64,000 nucleotides of DNA from Dyella kyungheensis (GTDB lineage: Bacteria; Pseudomonadota; Gammaproteobacteria; Xanthomonadales; Rhodanobacteraceae). The stretch is taken from the NCBI RefSeq assembly GCF_016905005.1, contig NZ_JADIKC010000006.1, positions 186,001 to 250,000 on the forward strand, given 5' to 3'. Numbering within the stretch: position 1 is the stretch's first letter; every line of letters begins with the position of its first letter. Positions 45,271 through 54,727 of the stretch are shown in pieces. The notes beneath the pieces are model-generated. The model saw only the letters and a program-made list of their open reading frames with translations, searched no databases and had not been told where the DNA came from. Position numbers and translations under genes: made by a program.

Positions 45271-47211
45271 TTGAACACCACGGGGATAAACAGGTACGAG
45301 CTGCTGGTCGACTCCGTCGTCGACTACGCCATTTGCCTGATCAATCTGGACGGCACCATCGCCAGCTGGAACGTGGGCTGCGAGCGCAGCACGGGGTACG
45401 TGGCCGCCGAGGTGCTTGGCAAACACATTCGCATGTTCTACGCCGACGACGCGCTAGCCGCCGACGAACCCACCGCCGCGCTCGTCACCGCCCACGACGA
45501 AGGCCGCGTGGAGACCGAAGGCTGGCGCGTACGCAAGGACGGCTCGCAGTACTGGGCCAACGTCGTGCTCGACCTGGTGAAGACGCCGGACGGCACCGCC
45601 ATCGGCTATGCCTCGATCACGCGCGACCTTACCGAACGCAAGCAGGCCGAAGACCGCCTGCGCCGCAGCGAGGAGCAATTCCGCCTGTTGCTGCAGGGCG
45701 TGGGCGACTGCGCCATCTACATGCTCGATCCCGACGGCTGCATCACCAGCTGGAATACCGGCGCGCAACGCATCAAGGGCTACACGCGCGAGGAGATCCT
45801 GGGCAAGCACCTGTCGACGTTCTACACGCTGGAAGACCGCGCCGCCGGGGAGCCGCAACGCGCCCTGGGATTGGCGGCGAGCACGGGACGATTCGAGGCC
45901 GAGGGCTGGCGCGTCCGCAAGGACGGCTCGTCGTTCTGGGCGCACGTCATCATCGACCGCATCAACGGCGACGACGGCCGCCACGTGGGCTTTGCCAAGG
46001 TCACCCGCGACATCACCGCGCGGCGCGATGCCGATGCGGCGCTGGCCGATGCGCGCGAGGCATTGTTCCAGTCGCAGAAGCTCGAAGCCGTGGGCCAGCT
46101 CACCGGCGGCGTGGCGCATGACTTCAACAATCTGCTGATGGCGGTGATCGGCAGCCTGGAACTGCTCGAAGTGCGGCTGTCGCACGATCCGCATGCGCTC
46201 AATCTGCTGGGCAACGCCCTGGCCGGCGCGCGCCGCGGCGCGGCACTGACCAAACGCATGCTGGCGTTTGCGCGCAAGCAGGAGCTGCAGCCCACCTCGA
46301 TCGACCTGAAAGCGCTCGTGCAAGGCATCAGCAGCCTGCTGCAGCGTTCGGCGGGGCCCACCATCACCATCGACACGGTGTTTCCGCTCGCCTTGCATCA
46401 CATCCTGGTCGACGGCAACCAACTGGAACTGGCCCTGCTCAACCTGGTGATGAATGCCCGCGATGCGATGCCCTCGGGCGGCCACATCATCATCACCGCC
46501 AAGAACGAAACCATTGAGCAGAGCGGACATCGCAGCGCGTTGCCGCCGGGTGGCTATGTGAGTCTTTCGGTGACCGACGACGGCCACGGCATGGACGCGG
46601 CCACGCTCGAACGTGCCACGGAACCGTTCTTCACCACCAAGGGCATCGGCAAGGGTACCGGCCTGGGCTTGTCGATGGTCCACGGCCTGGCGGAGCAATC
46701 CGGCGGCCGCCTGTTGTTGCGTAGCGAAGCAGGCCGAGGCACCACCGCCGAGTTGTGGCTGCCCATGGCGATGACCGCGGAGGACGCGCTCACGCACGAA
46801 CCGGAGGCGCCGGTGCCGGAGAACAGCGCCTCGGGCGCGCAGAGCATCCTGGTCGTCGACGACGATCCCCTGATTGCGATGACCATGAGCGCGGTGCTCA
46901 ACGACCTGGGCCACATCACCGTCGAAGCGAACTCCGCCCGCGAGGCGCTGGATCAGCTGTCGCAGAAGAACTACTTCGACCTGATGATCACCGACTACGC
47001 CATGCCGGTCATGAATGGCCTGCAGCTGATCGAACAAGTGCAGGCACGCTGGCCCCACCTGCCGATCATCCTCGCCACCGGTTATGCCGAACTGCCCGAA
47101 GGCTCGGCCAAGTCCGTGCTGAGGCTGCCCAAACCGTTCGGGCGGGTGGATCTGGTGCGTGTCGTGGATGCGGCGGCTGCTGCGTCGGCAAGTCGTAAGA
47201 CTTCGGTCTGA
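45271..47211 (+). CDS. Hybrid histidine kinase with two PAS domains and receiver
   Basis: About 646 residues. PAS1 (YELLVDSVVDYAICLINLDG, about residues 7-130) and PAS2 (FRLLLQGVGDCAIYMLDPDG, about 140-255) are both followed by PAC-like EGWRVRKDGS segments. HisKA has His283 (QLTGGVAHDFNNLL). HATPase (NLVMNARDAMPSGG, GTGLGLSMVHGLA) and a receiver (ILVVDDDPLIAM, phospho-acceptor ITDYAMPVMNG, LPKPFGR) follow. No membrane helix. No ATG fits: TTG at 45271 has agagg 4 bases upstream and starts directly at PAS1. A GTG at 45190 would add 27 Arg-rich residues. The start is uncertain. Confidence 0.88.
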   Translation: MNTTGINRYELLVDSVVDYAICLINLDGTIASWNVGCERSTGYVAAEVLGKHIRMFYADDALAADEPTAALVTAHDEGRVETEGWRVRKDGSQYWANVVLDLVKTPDGTAIGYASITRDLTERKQAEDRLRRSEEQFRLLLQGVGDCAIYMLDPDGCITSWNTGAQRIKGYTREEILGKHLSTFYTLEDRAAGEPQRALGLAASTGRFEAEGWRVRKDGSSFWAHVIIDRINGDDGRHVGFAKVTRDITARRDADAALADAREALFQSQKLEAVGQLTGGVAHDFNNLLMAVIGSLELLEVRLSHDPHALNLLGNALAGARRGAALTKRMLAFARKQELQPTSIDLKALVQGISSLLQRSAGPTITIDTVFPLALHHILVDGNQLELALLNLVMNARDAMPSGGHIIITAKNETIEQSGHRSALPPGGYVSLSVTDDGHGMDAATLERATEPFFTTKGIGKGTGLGLSMVHGLAEQSGGRLLLRSEAGRGTTAELWLPMAMTAEDALTHEPEAPVPENSASGAQSILVVDDDPLIAMTMSAVLNDLGHITVEANSAREALDQLSQKNYFDLMITDYAMPVMNGLQLIEQVQARWPHLPIILATGYAELPEGSAKSVLRLPKPFGRVDLVRVVDAAAAASASRKTSV

Positions 47212-47252
47212 GCTTTCAGGAGTAACGCCTGAAGTCGGTGTGAGACGGACAT

Positions 47253-47330
47253 GCGGGAGCGCACTTGTGCGCGACAAGCCGACGGGGCGGTACATCCCAG
47301 CGTGGCTGTCGCGCACAAGTGCGCTCCCAC
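47253..47330. repeat. REP-like palindrome, copy 3
   Basis: Arms gcgggagcgcacttgtgcgc... (47253-47275) and complement (47308-47330) form a 23-bp inverted repeat with a 32-base loop. It lies behind the hybrid kinase gene. The following 47344-47395 segment (gttcccgcgagcagccgcccctcac) repeats the outer arm of the element at 13571, without its partner arm. Confidence 0.85.
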
Positions 47331-47424
47331 AGAAAGCACACAGGTTCCCGCGAGCAGCCGCCCCTCACCCCCGCCCCTGTAAGGGAGAGGGAGAAGTGCT
47401 GTGCATCGAAATTGCAGGCTGTTG

Positions 47425-47506
47425 TGTAGGAGCGCACCCTGTGCGCGACCATCCTACGGAGCAATACATTCCAGCATGGCGGTCGCACACAGGGTGCGCT
47501 CCTACA
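47425..47506. repeat. REP-like palindrome, copy 4, overlapping a stop codon
   Basis: Arms tgtaggagcgcaccctgtgc... (47425-47450) and complement (47481-47506) make a 26-bp inverted repeat with one mismatch. The right arm ends inside the methyltransferase gene: the TAG stop at 47502-47504 is part of the repeat's tag motif. Confidence 0.85.
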
Positions 47507-48110
47507 GGCAGCCTCCACCGGCAGCGACCCATCGCTCCAGCCGGTACTTCGGATGCCGCGTACGCAGGCACAACTCCGCCCGCATCAAGCTTTGGAACAA
47601 CTCCGTCGCCCGGTCACCCGTCAGCGGATAATCCGTCTCCCCCGTCCAGTGCACCACCACGAACTCCGTCTTGGGCGTGATCACTTTCGACAGTCGATCC
47701 GCCAGGCGCACCAGTGCGGGAATGGAGAAGTAGTAAAGCACTTCCGACAACACCACCAGATCGAACGGCCCATGCCAGTCGCCATCGGGCAGATGCGCCT
47801 GCACGAAGTCCACGTTGGAGGCCTGACACAGTTCCCTCGCGCGCTGCAAAGCCATCGCGCTGGTATCGACCGCGGTCACGGCGTCGCAACGGCCAGCCAG
47901 CAGCCGCGTCAGCCCCCCGATGGAGCAGCCGAGTTCCAGCGCATGCCGGTAGTGCGGCTGCGCCAGCGCCTGCAGGGTCGCCTCATACTTGTCGCGCTCA
48001 TAGGCGCTGGTAAGCACCGACCACGGATCGATGCGGCTGCTGTAGAGCCGCTCGAAGAACTCGTGGTCATACTGCGAGGCGGAGGAAAACTTCGGTGTCG
48101 GATTGGACAT
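47502..48110 (-). CDS. NodS-like class I SAM-dependent methyltransferase
   Basis: The 202-residue protein has the NodS/Methyltransf layout: FFERLYSSRIDPWSVLTSAYERDKY, then the SAM motif HALELGCSIGGLTRLL (residues 57-71), acidic Asp82 after motif II, and FDLVVLSEVLYYFS. The nodulation protein NodS N-methylates the sugar amine left after deacetylation by NodB. By analogy this enzyme may methylate the product of the adjacent deacetylase (inference). Its start overlaps the deacetylase gene by 44 bases in another frame. The last residues and the TAG come from a REP-like repeat, so the C-terminus may have been altered. Last gene of the operon. Confidence 0.9.
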   Translation of the reverse strand: MSNPTPKFSSASQYDHEFFERLYSSRIDPWSVLTSAYERDKYEATLQALAQPHYRHALELGCSIGGLTRLLAGRCDAVTAVDTSAMALQRARELCQASNVDFVQAHLPDGDWHGPFDLVVLSEVLYYFSIPALVRLADRLSKVITPKTEFVVVHWTGETDYPLTGDRATELFQSLMRAELCLRTRHPKYRLERWVAAGGGCL

Positions 48111-48774
48111 GACGCAATAACTCCTCGGGTATCTTGAAGCCGTCGACATCGAGCGAGCGACGGCCCTGTTGGCTGGCGTAGGCCTCGATCGCGGACGCCT
48201 TGATGGAACGCTGCGCCGTGATGTCGATCCGCAGGCCGTGCACCGCCCCGGGCTCATCGAGCAGCAGCCAGCTCCAGATCGGATAGGTCATCACTTCGAC
48301 GCCGGGCAGGCCGCGCACGGATTCCTGCACCAGCGCGCAGGCGGCGCGGTGATCGCAGTGGGGATCGGTATCGGCGGTCACCACGATCAGGCAAGGGCTG
48401 CGCTCGGCTGCCAGGCAACGCAGCCAATGCGTCGCCCCCAGGCGTTGCTCGCCGCCCAGCGTGAGCAACCCGGTATCGGGCAGCCCCATGAAACTGAGAT
48501 GGGCCGGACCAAGACCAAGGTGAGCGGCCGCGAGCATCGCCTCGCCACGCCGGATCGTGGCGATGTCGTGCGTGCTGTCGGGATGCGAACCCTCGCCGTT
48601 GGTCAGGAACACCACATGCCGCAGCAGATCGGATCGAGCCGCCCATGCCAGCAGGCCGCCACAACCCAGCGTCTCGTCGTCGGGATGGGGCGCGATGACG
48701 ATCAGGCTGCGTTGCGCCAGCAGGCTCTCCGGCGTGCTCAGCGGCAGCTGTTGCATGGCTTGGGCGTAGGTCAT
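48067..48774 (-). CDS. PIG-L (LmbE-like) family deacetylase
   Basis: A 235-residue zinc deacetylase fold. The metal/catalytic motif PHPDDE is at residues 29-34 (IVIAPHPDDETLGCGG), and the second metal motif DPHCDHRAAC at about 137-146 supplies the third His. Relatives remove the acetyl group from N-acetylglucosaminyl-phosphatidylinositol, mycothiol precursors and other GlcNAc conjugates. Its ATG overlaps the stop of the flavoprotein gene (ATGA) and its 3' end overlaps the methyltransferase start by 44 bases. The enzyme presumably deacetylates the sugar placed by the operon's glycosyltransferase. Confidence 0.93.
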   Translation of the reverse strand: MTYAQAMQQLPLSTPESLLAQRSLIVIAPHPDDETLGCGGLLAWAARSDLLRHVVFLTNGEGSHPDSTHDIATIRRGEAMLAAAHLGLGPAHLSFMGLPDTGLLTLGGEQRLGATHWLRCLAAERSPCLIVVTADTDPHCDHRAACALVQESVRGLPGVEVMTYPIWSWLLLDEPGAVHGLRIDITAQRSIKASAIEAYASQQGRRSLDVDGFKIPEELLRHVQSDTEVFLRLAV

Positions 48775-49895
48775 GGACGCCTCGCCGACGCAAGCACGTG
48801 CTCGCCGACCTTGTCTCTCACGAGATCGGGCACCGGTTGCCGCAGATAGGTTTCCAGGTCGCGCACGATGCGTTCGATGGGATTGTCGCGACGAAACGCG
48901 GCCAGCCCCACCGAGCGATGCACCCGTTGGATCACCGCGAGCAGCTGTTGTTCCACCGCCAGCCGAGCCATGCGCACCGTGTGGGTGGCCTCTTCGCTCG
49001 CACCGTCGCCGTCAGCGGCGCGCCGGGCGCACTCGACCCACTGCGTGGCGGATTCAAGCGCAATCGCCACCTCCGCCATGCGTGCCCGCTGATGCGGATC
49101 GCCATCGCGCCCCGCACGCACCAGGGCTTGCGCCGCCAACTTCCCGAGCCGCTCGCCGGCACCCAGCTGCGCCGCGAGAAAACGCCAGGCGCCCGCGGTG
49201 AAGTGCGGCTCACGGTGATAGCTGTTGTCCTCACCGATGATCTCCACGGGATCGACGTGCGCGGCACGGTAATGAACCGGCAGCGTCACCGACGCACGCA
49301 TGCCGTGCATCTCCCACTCGTCCTTCGCGCCCACCTGGTAGCCGCAGGACGGCCACACCATCACATAACCCAGGCGTTCATGCTGCGCCGTGACCAGAGG
49401 CCGATTGATCAGGCCCGCACCCGAGGCGTACGCCTTGCTTCCGTCGAGCACGAACGCCTGTTCCGCATCGGCGAGCGCCAGCGGACCGCCCGGATGCGGT
49501 GCATTCCACACCCCCAGCCAGCCGCCTTCGGCCACATAGCGGCACACGGCTTCGCGCTGTGCCGCGTCGCCATACGTCCATATCAGCTGGAACGCGTTGA
49601 CGTGCCCCTCGTAGAGCCGCGCCAGCGAGAGATGCGATCCGCCGATGCGGCGCAACCAATCGCAAAGGCTGGCCGACGCCTGCGGCGACCAGCCAAATTC
49701 GGCGCCGCCAAGTGCGGCCGGCAATACCGCGGTGGCGGCGCCACAACGAACCAGATACTTGAGTGCATCCATCGGCGCGCTGTCGGTGCGATCGTCTTCC
49801 GCCGCCAGCTTATCGAGCGTGGCTTCGAGATCTGCGGGTATCGCGACGATCTGATCTCGTCGCCGCGCGGCCCGCTTCAACGGAATGGCGTTCAT
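48771..49895 (-). CDS. Acyl-CoA dehydrogenase-like flavoprotein
   Basis: A 374-residue protein with the acyl-CoA dehydrogenase fold. The N-terminal helical domain is followed by LPAALGGAEFGWSP, the middle beta domain (GGWLGVWNAPHPGGPLALAD; AYASGAGLINRPLVTAQHE) and a C-terminal four-helix region (AVEQQLLAVIQRVHRSVGLAAF). The usual catalytic Glu is not evident, so it may be a flavin-dependent oxidase or monooxygenase relative rather than a true beta-oxidation enzyme. ATGA overlaps link it to both neighbours. It might introduce a double bond or hydroxyl in the acyl chain of a glycolipid (speculation). Confidence 0.85.
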   Translation of the reverse strand: MNAIPLKRAARRRDQIVAIPADLEATLDKLAAEDDRTDSAPMDALKYLVRCGAATAVLPAALGGAEFGWSPQASASLCDWLRRIGGSHLSLARLYEGHVNAFQLIWTYGDAAQREAVCRYVAEGGWLGVWNAPHPGGPLALADAEQAFVLDGSKAYASGAGLINRPLVTAQHERLGYVMVWPSCGYQVGAKDEWEMHGMRASVTLPVHYRAAHVDPVEIIGEDNSYHREPHFTAGAWRFLAAQLGAGERLGKLAAQALVRAGRDGDPHQRARMAEVAIALESATQWVECARRAADGDGASEEATHTVRMARLAVEQQLLAVIQRVHRSVGLAAFRRDNPIERIVRDLETYLRQPVPDLVRDKVGEHVLASARRP

Positions 49896-51076
49896 GGCAT
49901 GGTCACGGCGGAAAGATCGCTGGACAGCGCGAACGGAATCCGCAGGCGTGCCAGCAACGACTCGCCACGCGCACACTGGGCAGCGAGCTGTGACGGTTTG
50001 ATCGGCTGCCTGGCAAGCCGCGGCGACAAGCTTTCGATGGCGCGCCAGGCCACCCCGAAGCGACTCGCTTCCAGGGTTTCGGCAAGCAGGCCGGGAGTGA
50101 TTCGAATCCGGCTGGACAGTGTTTCCAAATGCTCGCGGTGGCGATGCCCTGCGTGGAGTTCGCGCAACAACCGGCGGGTGCGCGCGCGAAAGTAGGCGCG
50201 GTCCAGCATTTCCAAACGCTCATCGCAAGGCGACTCGGGATCCAGTATCCGCTTGCGCATGGTGTCCGCCATGCCACCGCGGGCACGGCCGAACAGACGC
50301 CCTGAGGTCTGCACCTGCAGCGTCGTGTCATGCCGCACGCGGCCGTCATGCGCTTCGAGCGAGCGCACCAGCCATTTGTCCTCGCCGCAGGCTGGCCAGG
50401 ACAAATCGCTCACGCGTCGCATTGCCGCCACGCTGATGGCGAGATTGGCGCCGCTGGCCTGGTAATGACGCGGCCAGGGATTGTGGGCCACCGGATCGAG
50501 CCATGCCTCGAGCGCATCGAGGCAGGCCTCATAGCGCTCTTCGCACATGCGCCGCTGCAGCAGCGAGCGCGGTATGTCCGCCATATCTTCCGGCAGAAGA
50601 CGCGCGAGGCCGGCCACCGCATCGTAGCCCGCATGGATCAGCACGCTGTACGAGGCGATCCAATGCGGTGGCGGCAGGCTGTCCGCATCCGTGGTGAACA
50701 CCGCAGCGTCGTCCGACGGCAGACAGCGACTGGCCAGATGCATCGCCACGCAGCGGGCGGCACCGGCATCGCAGCGCCCGGCAGGAAGTTCGGCCTCGAT
50801 CACCATCAGCGGTGCGCAGGCGCGACGTCGCCCGCGTGCCACGACTTCGGCAAAGGTGTCGTCGCTGCTGTCGTTGACCAGCACCAGGACGCCGAAGGGT
50901 AGCGAGGTCTGCTGTCGTTCGAGTCCATCCAGGCAACGGCCGATGCGCCCCGCTTCGTTGCGTGCGGGGACGGCCACCACGCAGCGCAATGGCCGGCCTG
51001 CCCACGCGCCATTGCACCAGGAGCGGCGTGTCGTCACTCCTGCGGGAATCTGGCCAAGCGTGAATGGGACCGGCAT
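49892..51076 (-). CDS. GT2 family glycosyltransferase
   Basis: The 394-residue protein has a GT-A fold: LRCVVAVPARNEAGRIGRCL, then LVLVNDSSDDTF, the DxD-type motif AVFTTDADSLPPPHWI, and the acceptor/catalytic GEDKWLVRSLE. No membrane helix is visible, unlike NodC or HasA-type synthases, so it acts in the cytosol or at the membrane face. The donor sugar is unknown. First gene of a four-gene operon; it ends in an ATGA overlap with the flavoprotein gene. It starts 157 bases after KatE, with which it may share or not share a promoter. The ATG at 51076 is preferred over the long upstream frame, which lies opposite katE. Confidence 0.9.
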   Translation of the reverse strand: MPVPFTLGQIPAGVTTRRSWCNGAWAGRPLRCVVAVPARNEAGRIGRCLDGLERQQTSLPFGVLVLVNDSSDDTFAEVVARGRRRACAPLMVIEAELPAGRCDAGAARCVAMHLASRCLPSDDAAVFTTDADSLPPPHWIASYSVLIHAGYDAVAGLARLLPEDMADIPRSLLQRRMCEERYEACLDALEAWLDPVAHNPWPRHYQASGANLAISVAAMRRVSDLSWPACGEDKWLVRSLEAHDGRVRHDTTLQVQTSGRLFGRARGGMADTMRKRILDPESPCDERLEMLDRAYFRARTRRLLRELHAGHRHREHLETLSSRIRITPGLLAETLEASRFGVAWRAIESLSPRLARQPIKPSQLAAQCARGESLLARLRIPFALSSDLSAVTMP

Positions 51077-51233
51077 GCGCGAACCTCGTTCTTCACGCCG
51101 CACCGAAGCGATGGATAGCGCGGCGGCGTGTACGAAATCCTGCGTGCCATGCAGTGAACGAGCTGTCGAACCGTCGAGAGTCAAAGGTGACGTGGGCGCC
51201 GCGATATCGGCGCCCAGCCCGGTGACCTTTGCA

Positions 51234-53339
51234 TCACGCAAGCAGCCGCACCTTCGGCTCGCGATCCCATTGGCGTGTCTTGGCGGCCTTGATGAAGGCT
51301 TTGACGTCGCCCGCGTCGACCACGCCGGCGTCCTTGCCCACATTGCCCGCCTTGAGTACCTGCTGGCCTCCCGCATCGGCCGCAATCGCCTTGAGATGGC
51401 CAAACGCATCGCGCCCGAAATCCACCGCGGCACCGTTCCTGGCCAGCCGCTTGCCGGCTTCCTCCGAAAGCACGATGGCCACGGCGTCGAATACCGTCGA
51501 AGGCGTCCCGGCGAGCTGTCCATCCGCATTCACCCGCTTGCCGTCGCTCAGGGCGAGGCCGAGCCTTGGCGCTACCAGCTTGACCGTGGCACCCGCGTCC
51601 GTTGCCGCCTTGCGCAGCGCCTTGACCGCGGCGACGTCCGAGCCGTCATCGACCAGGATGCCGACGGCGCGTCCCTCCAGCGTGTCCTTCATCTTGCCGA
51701 TGATCTGCAACGCGGGCGACGGCGGCATATCGATGGGCGCAACGGCCGCGGGCGGCGCCGGCGGCAGCGCGGCCAGCCCTAGGCCGTTGGCCACGCGCTG
51801 CGCGAGATCGGCGTCGATATGGCGAAGATGGCCCACGATGGCTTCGCGCACGTGCGCGGTGCCCACCTTGGACAACTCGAAGGTGAGCGAGGAGGCGATA
51901 TGCGCCTGCTCCGGCTTGCTCTGGCTGCGGAAGAACAGCCGGGCCTGGCTGTAGTGATCGGCAAAGCTCTCCGCTCGGATGCGCCCCTTGGCACCGTCGT
52001 CCGCTGCCACCGTGGCGCTGCGAAAACCCTCGCGCACCTCGCGGGGCGAATCGGGCTGCAGCGAACTGGGTTCGTAGTTCACCCGTCCCTTCGGCACCTG
52101 CATCTGCATATGGCCATCGCGTTGCAGGTTCGCGTACGGACACTTGGGTGCGTTGATCGGGATCTGGTTGAAGTTGGGCGAGCCCAGGCGCGACAACTGC
52201 GTATCCAGATACGAGAACAGGCGTCCCTGCAGCAGCGGATCGTTCGAGAAGTCGATGCCCGGTGGTACGTTCGCGGGGCAATAGGCCACCTGCTCGGTCT
52301 CGGCGAAGAAGTTGTCCGGCCAGCGATCGAGCACCATGCGGCCGATCACCGTGAGCGGCACCAGTTCCTCGGGAATCAACTTGGTGGCATCGAGATGGTC
52401 GAACGGAAACTTCGCCGCGTCCTCTTCGGTAAACAACTGCACGGCCAGGTTCCATTCGGGGTAGTGGCCGCCTTCGATCGCCTCGAACAGGTCGCGCCGG
52501 TGGAAATCGTTGTCCGCCGCCTGCAGCTTCACCGCTTCGTCCCACACGGTGGACTGGATGCCCAGCTTGGGGCGCCAGTGGAACTTCGCGAAGGTGGATG
52601 TGCCATCGGCGTTCACCAGGCGGAAGCTGTGCACGCCGAAGCCTTCGATCATGCGCAGCGAGCGAGGGATCGTGCGATCGCTCATCGCCCACATGATCAT
52701 GTGCATCGCCTCGGGCATCAGCGAAATGAAATCCCAGAACGTGTCGTGGGCGGAGCCGGCCTGCGGGAACGCGCGGTCGGGCTCCATCTTCACCGAATGG
52801 ACCAGGTCGGGAAATTTCATCGCATCCTGGATGAAGAACACCGGGATGTTGTTGCCCACCAGATCCCAGTTGCCTTCCTTGGTATAGAACTTCACCGCGA
52901 AGCCGCGCACGTCGCGCGGCGTGTCCACCGAACCGGCACCGCCGGCGACAGTCGAGAAGCGCGTGAACACGGGCGTCTTCACGCCCACTTCGGTAAGGAT
53001 CCTGGCTCTGGTATACGCCGCCAGCGACTTACTCAGCTCGAAATAGCCGTGCGCCGCCGTACCGCGCGCATGCACGATGCGTTCGGGAATGCGCTCATGA
53101 TCGAAATGGGTGATCTTCTCGCGAAGAACGAAGTCTTCGAGCAACGTGGGACCGCGCGGCGATGCGCGCAGCGAGTTCTGGTTGTCCGATACGGGAATGC
53201 CCTGGTTGGTGGTCAATACCGGATGCTGGCCACCAGCGTGTTCATGCAGCTCATCGCCGGTACCGCGATCGGTTGCCGGTGGCTCGGCGGACGGAGGCGT
53301 TTTTTTTGCAGGGCTGGGCGCGGGCTTTTTCGAAGCCAT
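51234..53339 (-). CDS. katE: Large-subunit catalase HPII (KatE)
   Basis: A 701-residue clade II catalase. The catalytic His90 is in [18 protein letters not shown], the distal Asn in [14 protein letters not shown], and the proximal haem Tyr in [15 protein letters not shown]. The N-terminal extension (residues 1-60, rich in Pro and Lys) and the C-terminal flavodoxin/GATase-like domain (from about 550, [13 protein letters not shown]...) are both diagnostic for HPII. It destroys hydrogen peroxide, usually in stationary phase. GGAGGTAAG lies just before the ATG. Ohr, redoxin and this catalase make the surroundings rich in oxidative-stress functions. Confidence 0.96.
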   Translation of the reverse strand: MASKKPAPSPAKKTPPSAEPPATDRGTGDELHEHAGGQHPVLTTNQGIPVSDNQNSLRASPRGPTLLEDFVLREKITHFDHERIPERIVHARGTAAHGYFELSKSLAAYTRARILTEVGVKTPVFTRFSTVAGGAGSVDTPRDVRGFAVKFYTKEGNWDLVGNNIPVFFIQDAMKFPDLVHSVKMEPDRAFPQAGSAHDTFWDFISLMPEAMHMIMWAMSDRTIPRSLRMIEGFGVHSFRLVNADGTSTFAKFHWRPKLGIQSTVWDEAVKLQAADNDFHRRDLFEAIEGGHYPEWNLAVQLFTEEDAAKFPFDHLDATKLIPEELVPLTVIGRMVLDRWPDNFFAETEQVAYCPANVPPGIDFSNDPLLQGRLFSYLDTQLSRLGSPNFNQIPINAPKCPYANLQRDGHMQMQVPKGRVNYEPSSLQPDSPREVREGFRSATVAADDGAKGRIRAESFADHYSQARLFFRSQSKPEQAHIASSLTFELSKVGTAHVREAIVGHLRHIDADLAQRVANGLGLAALPPAPPAAVAPIDMPPSPALQIIGKMKDTLEGRAVGILVDDGSDVAAVKALRKAATDAGATVKLVAPRLGLALSDGKRVNADGQLAGTPSTVFDAVAIVLSEEAGKRLARNGAAVDFGRDAFGHLKAIAADAGGQQVLKAGNVGKDAGVVDAGDVKAFIKAAKTRQWDREPKVRLLA

Positions 53340-53464
53340 GGTCTTACCTCCGGCGGAACTCGGCTGGATGCGAACGAGGAAACGAGCGCCCATGCTGGTC
53401 CGTGTCGCGTGAACCCGCTGTCGTGCTTGCGTTCGTCATTCGCACCCAGCCGCTGGTCTGCCGG

Positions 53465-53617
53465 TTAGATGCGACCCATCAACAACAGGATCAACAGAAT
53501 CAGCAGGATGAGGCCCAGGCCACCGCTGGGGTAATAGCCCCAGCCACGGCTGTACGGCCAGGACGGCAATGCACCGATGACGAGCACAAGTACGATGATG
53601 AGAAGGATGAGTGACAT
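53465..53617 (-). CDS. DUF3309 family small membrane protein (50 aa)
   Basis: A 50-residue protein with two hydrophobic stretches (SLILLIIVLVLVIGALPSW and LGLILLILLILLLMGRI) around the conserved WPYSRGWGYYPSGG turn, which identifies DUF3309. Such proteins are abundant in Proteobacteria and have no known role. Gene size is below usual cut-offs. GGGAG lies at normal distance before the ATG. It lies 125 bases upstream in coordinate from katE's start, on the same strand. Confidence 0.88.
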   Translation of the reverse strand: MSLILLIIVLVLVIGALPSWPYSRGWGYYPSGGLGLILLILLILLLMGRI

Positions 53618-53797
53618 GGTTGCTCCCGGGTGCCTGCGATGAAACGGAGTGCCTCGAGGCGCAGTGCGCCTGAGACCGCCAGATACTGCGCGGTGCAGGT
53701 TGTACGCGTTCAGATAACGGGCGTGTCAAATCCGCACACGCAAGATGTGTAGACGCGCCATGCGTTTGGTTAGCGCTTATCCAACAATTGCGTCGCC

Positions 53798-54646
53798 TTA
53801 CTCGATGGGCACCGCGTGGGCGCTGGGTCGAATCGGCTTGCCGAATGCGTCGGCCAGGGCACGCGTCAACGACGCGCCGGTGAGCACCACCACGGCCGAG
53901 TAGTACGTCCAGGTGAGCAGCACCACCAACCCCGCCGCCGAACCGTAGGCACTGCCGACATTGGCGCGCAGCAGATAGAAGCCAATCGCGTACTTGCCGA
54001 TCTGCAGCAACGTACCGGTGATGAAGGCGCCCAGCGTCACGTCGGACCAGTCGACCCGCGCATCCGGCAGCACCTTGTACATCGCGCAGAACGCGATGAA
54101 GAGCACCACGAAACCGCTGATGGAACCCAGCACGTTCCACACCGCGCCTTCTTCCGGGATCAGCGCGCGTATCAACGTGCCGATGATGAAGAAGATCACC
54201 AGCAGGAAGCCGATTCCCGCCAACAACGCCACCGCCCGTGCCCGCGCGCGCAGCCAGGCGCCGATCGCGGCGCCCGGCTCGGGCTTCACGCGCCACACCC
54301 GATTCAAGGTGCCCTGCAATTGCGCGAACACCGCCGTCGCGCTGAACAGCGTGATGCCCACACTCACGAAGCCGGCCACGCTGCCCGTCATCGGACGGTT
54401 GCGCACCGCGCCCAGCACATCATTGATCGCCGAGGCGGCTCGTTCGCCGGCGATGGTGGAGATCATCTGGGTAACGCCGCCGGCCCAATCCGGCCTCACG
54501 GCCGAGACGCTCCACACCAGCAACAACAGTAGCGGCGCCAGCGACAGCGCGGCGTAGAAGGACAGCGCGGCAGCCCGCGTCAGCAGCTCGTCGTCGCTGA
54601 ACGCGTCGACCGTCGATTTAACGACCACGTAGATCTTGTTGTTCAT
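53798..54646 (-). CDS. YihY/virulence factor BrkB family membrane protein
   Basis: The 282-residue protein has six predicted membrane helices. The YihY signature LTRAAALSFYAALSLAPLLLLLV is at residues 22-44 and TVFAQLQGTLNRVWRVKP follows near 105-120. The C-terminal GSAYGSAAGLVVLLTWTYYSAVVVLTGASL is typical of the family. Once annotated RNase BN, the family is now regarded as membrane proteins of unknown function. The 180-base gap 53618-53797 downstream shows nothing I can support. Confidence 0.9.
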   Translation of the reverse strand: MNNKIYVVVKSTVDAFSDDELLTRAAALSFYAALSLAPLLLLLVWSVSAVRPDWAGGVTQMISTIAGERAASAINDVLGAVRNRPMTGSVAGFVSVGITLFSATAVFAQLQGTLNRVWRVKPEPGAAIGAWLRARARAVALLAGIGFLLVIFFIIGTLIRALIPEEGAVWNVLGSISGFVVLFIAFCAMYKVLPDARVDWSDVTLGAFITGTLLQIGKYAIGFYLLRANVGSAYGSAAGLVVLLTWTYYSAVVVLTGASLTRALADAFGKPIRPSAHAVPIE

Positions 54647-54678
54647 GTCGCCGTCTTGAGCGCTTCAACCGATAAGCG

Positions 54679-54712
54679 GCAAACGGCAGCGCCATTGAGC
54701 GCTGCCGTTTGC
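54679..54712. terminator. Intergenic hairpin, probable terminator
   Basis: A perfect 14-base-pair stem (gcaaacggcagcgc / gcgctgccgtttgc) encloses a six-base loop. It lies 16 bases after the stop of the minus-strand membrane gene (54728) and 32 bases before the YihY start. The T-run is weak on the minus strand, so confidence is moderate. Confidence 0.6.
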
Positions 54713-54727
54713 ATTTACCCGTGCAAG

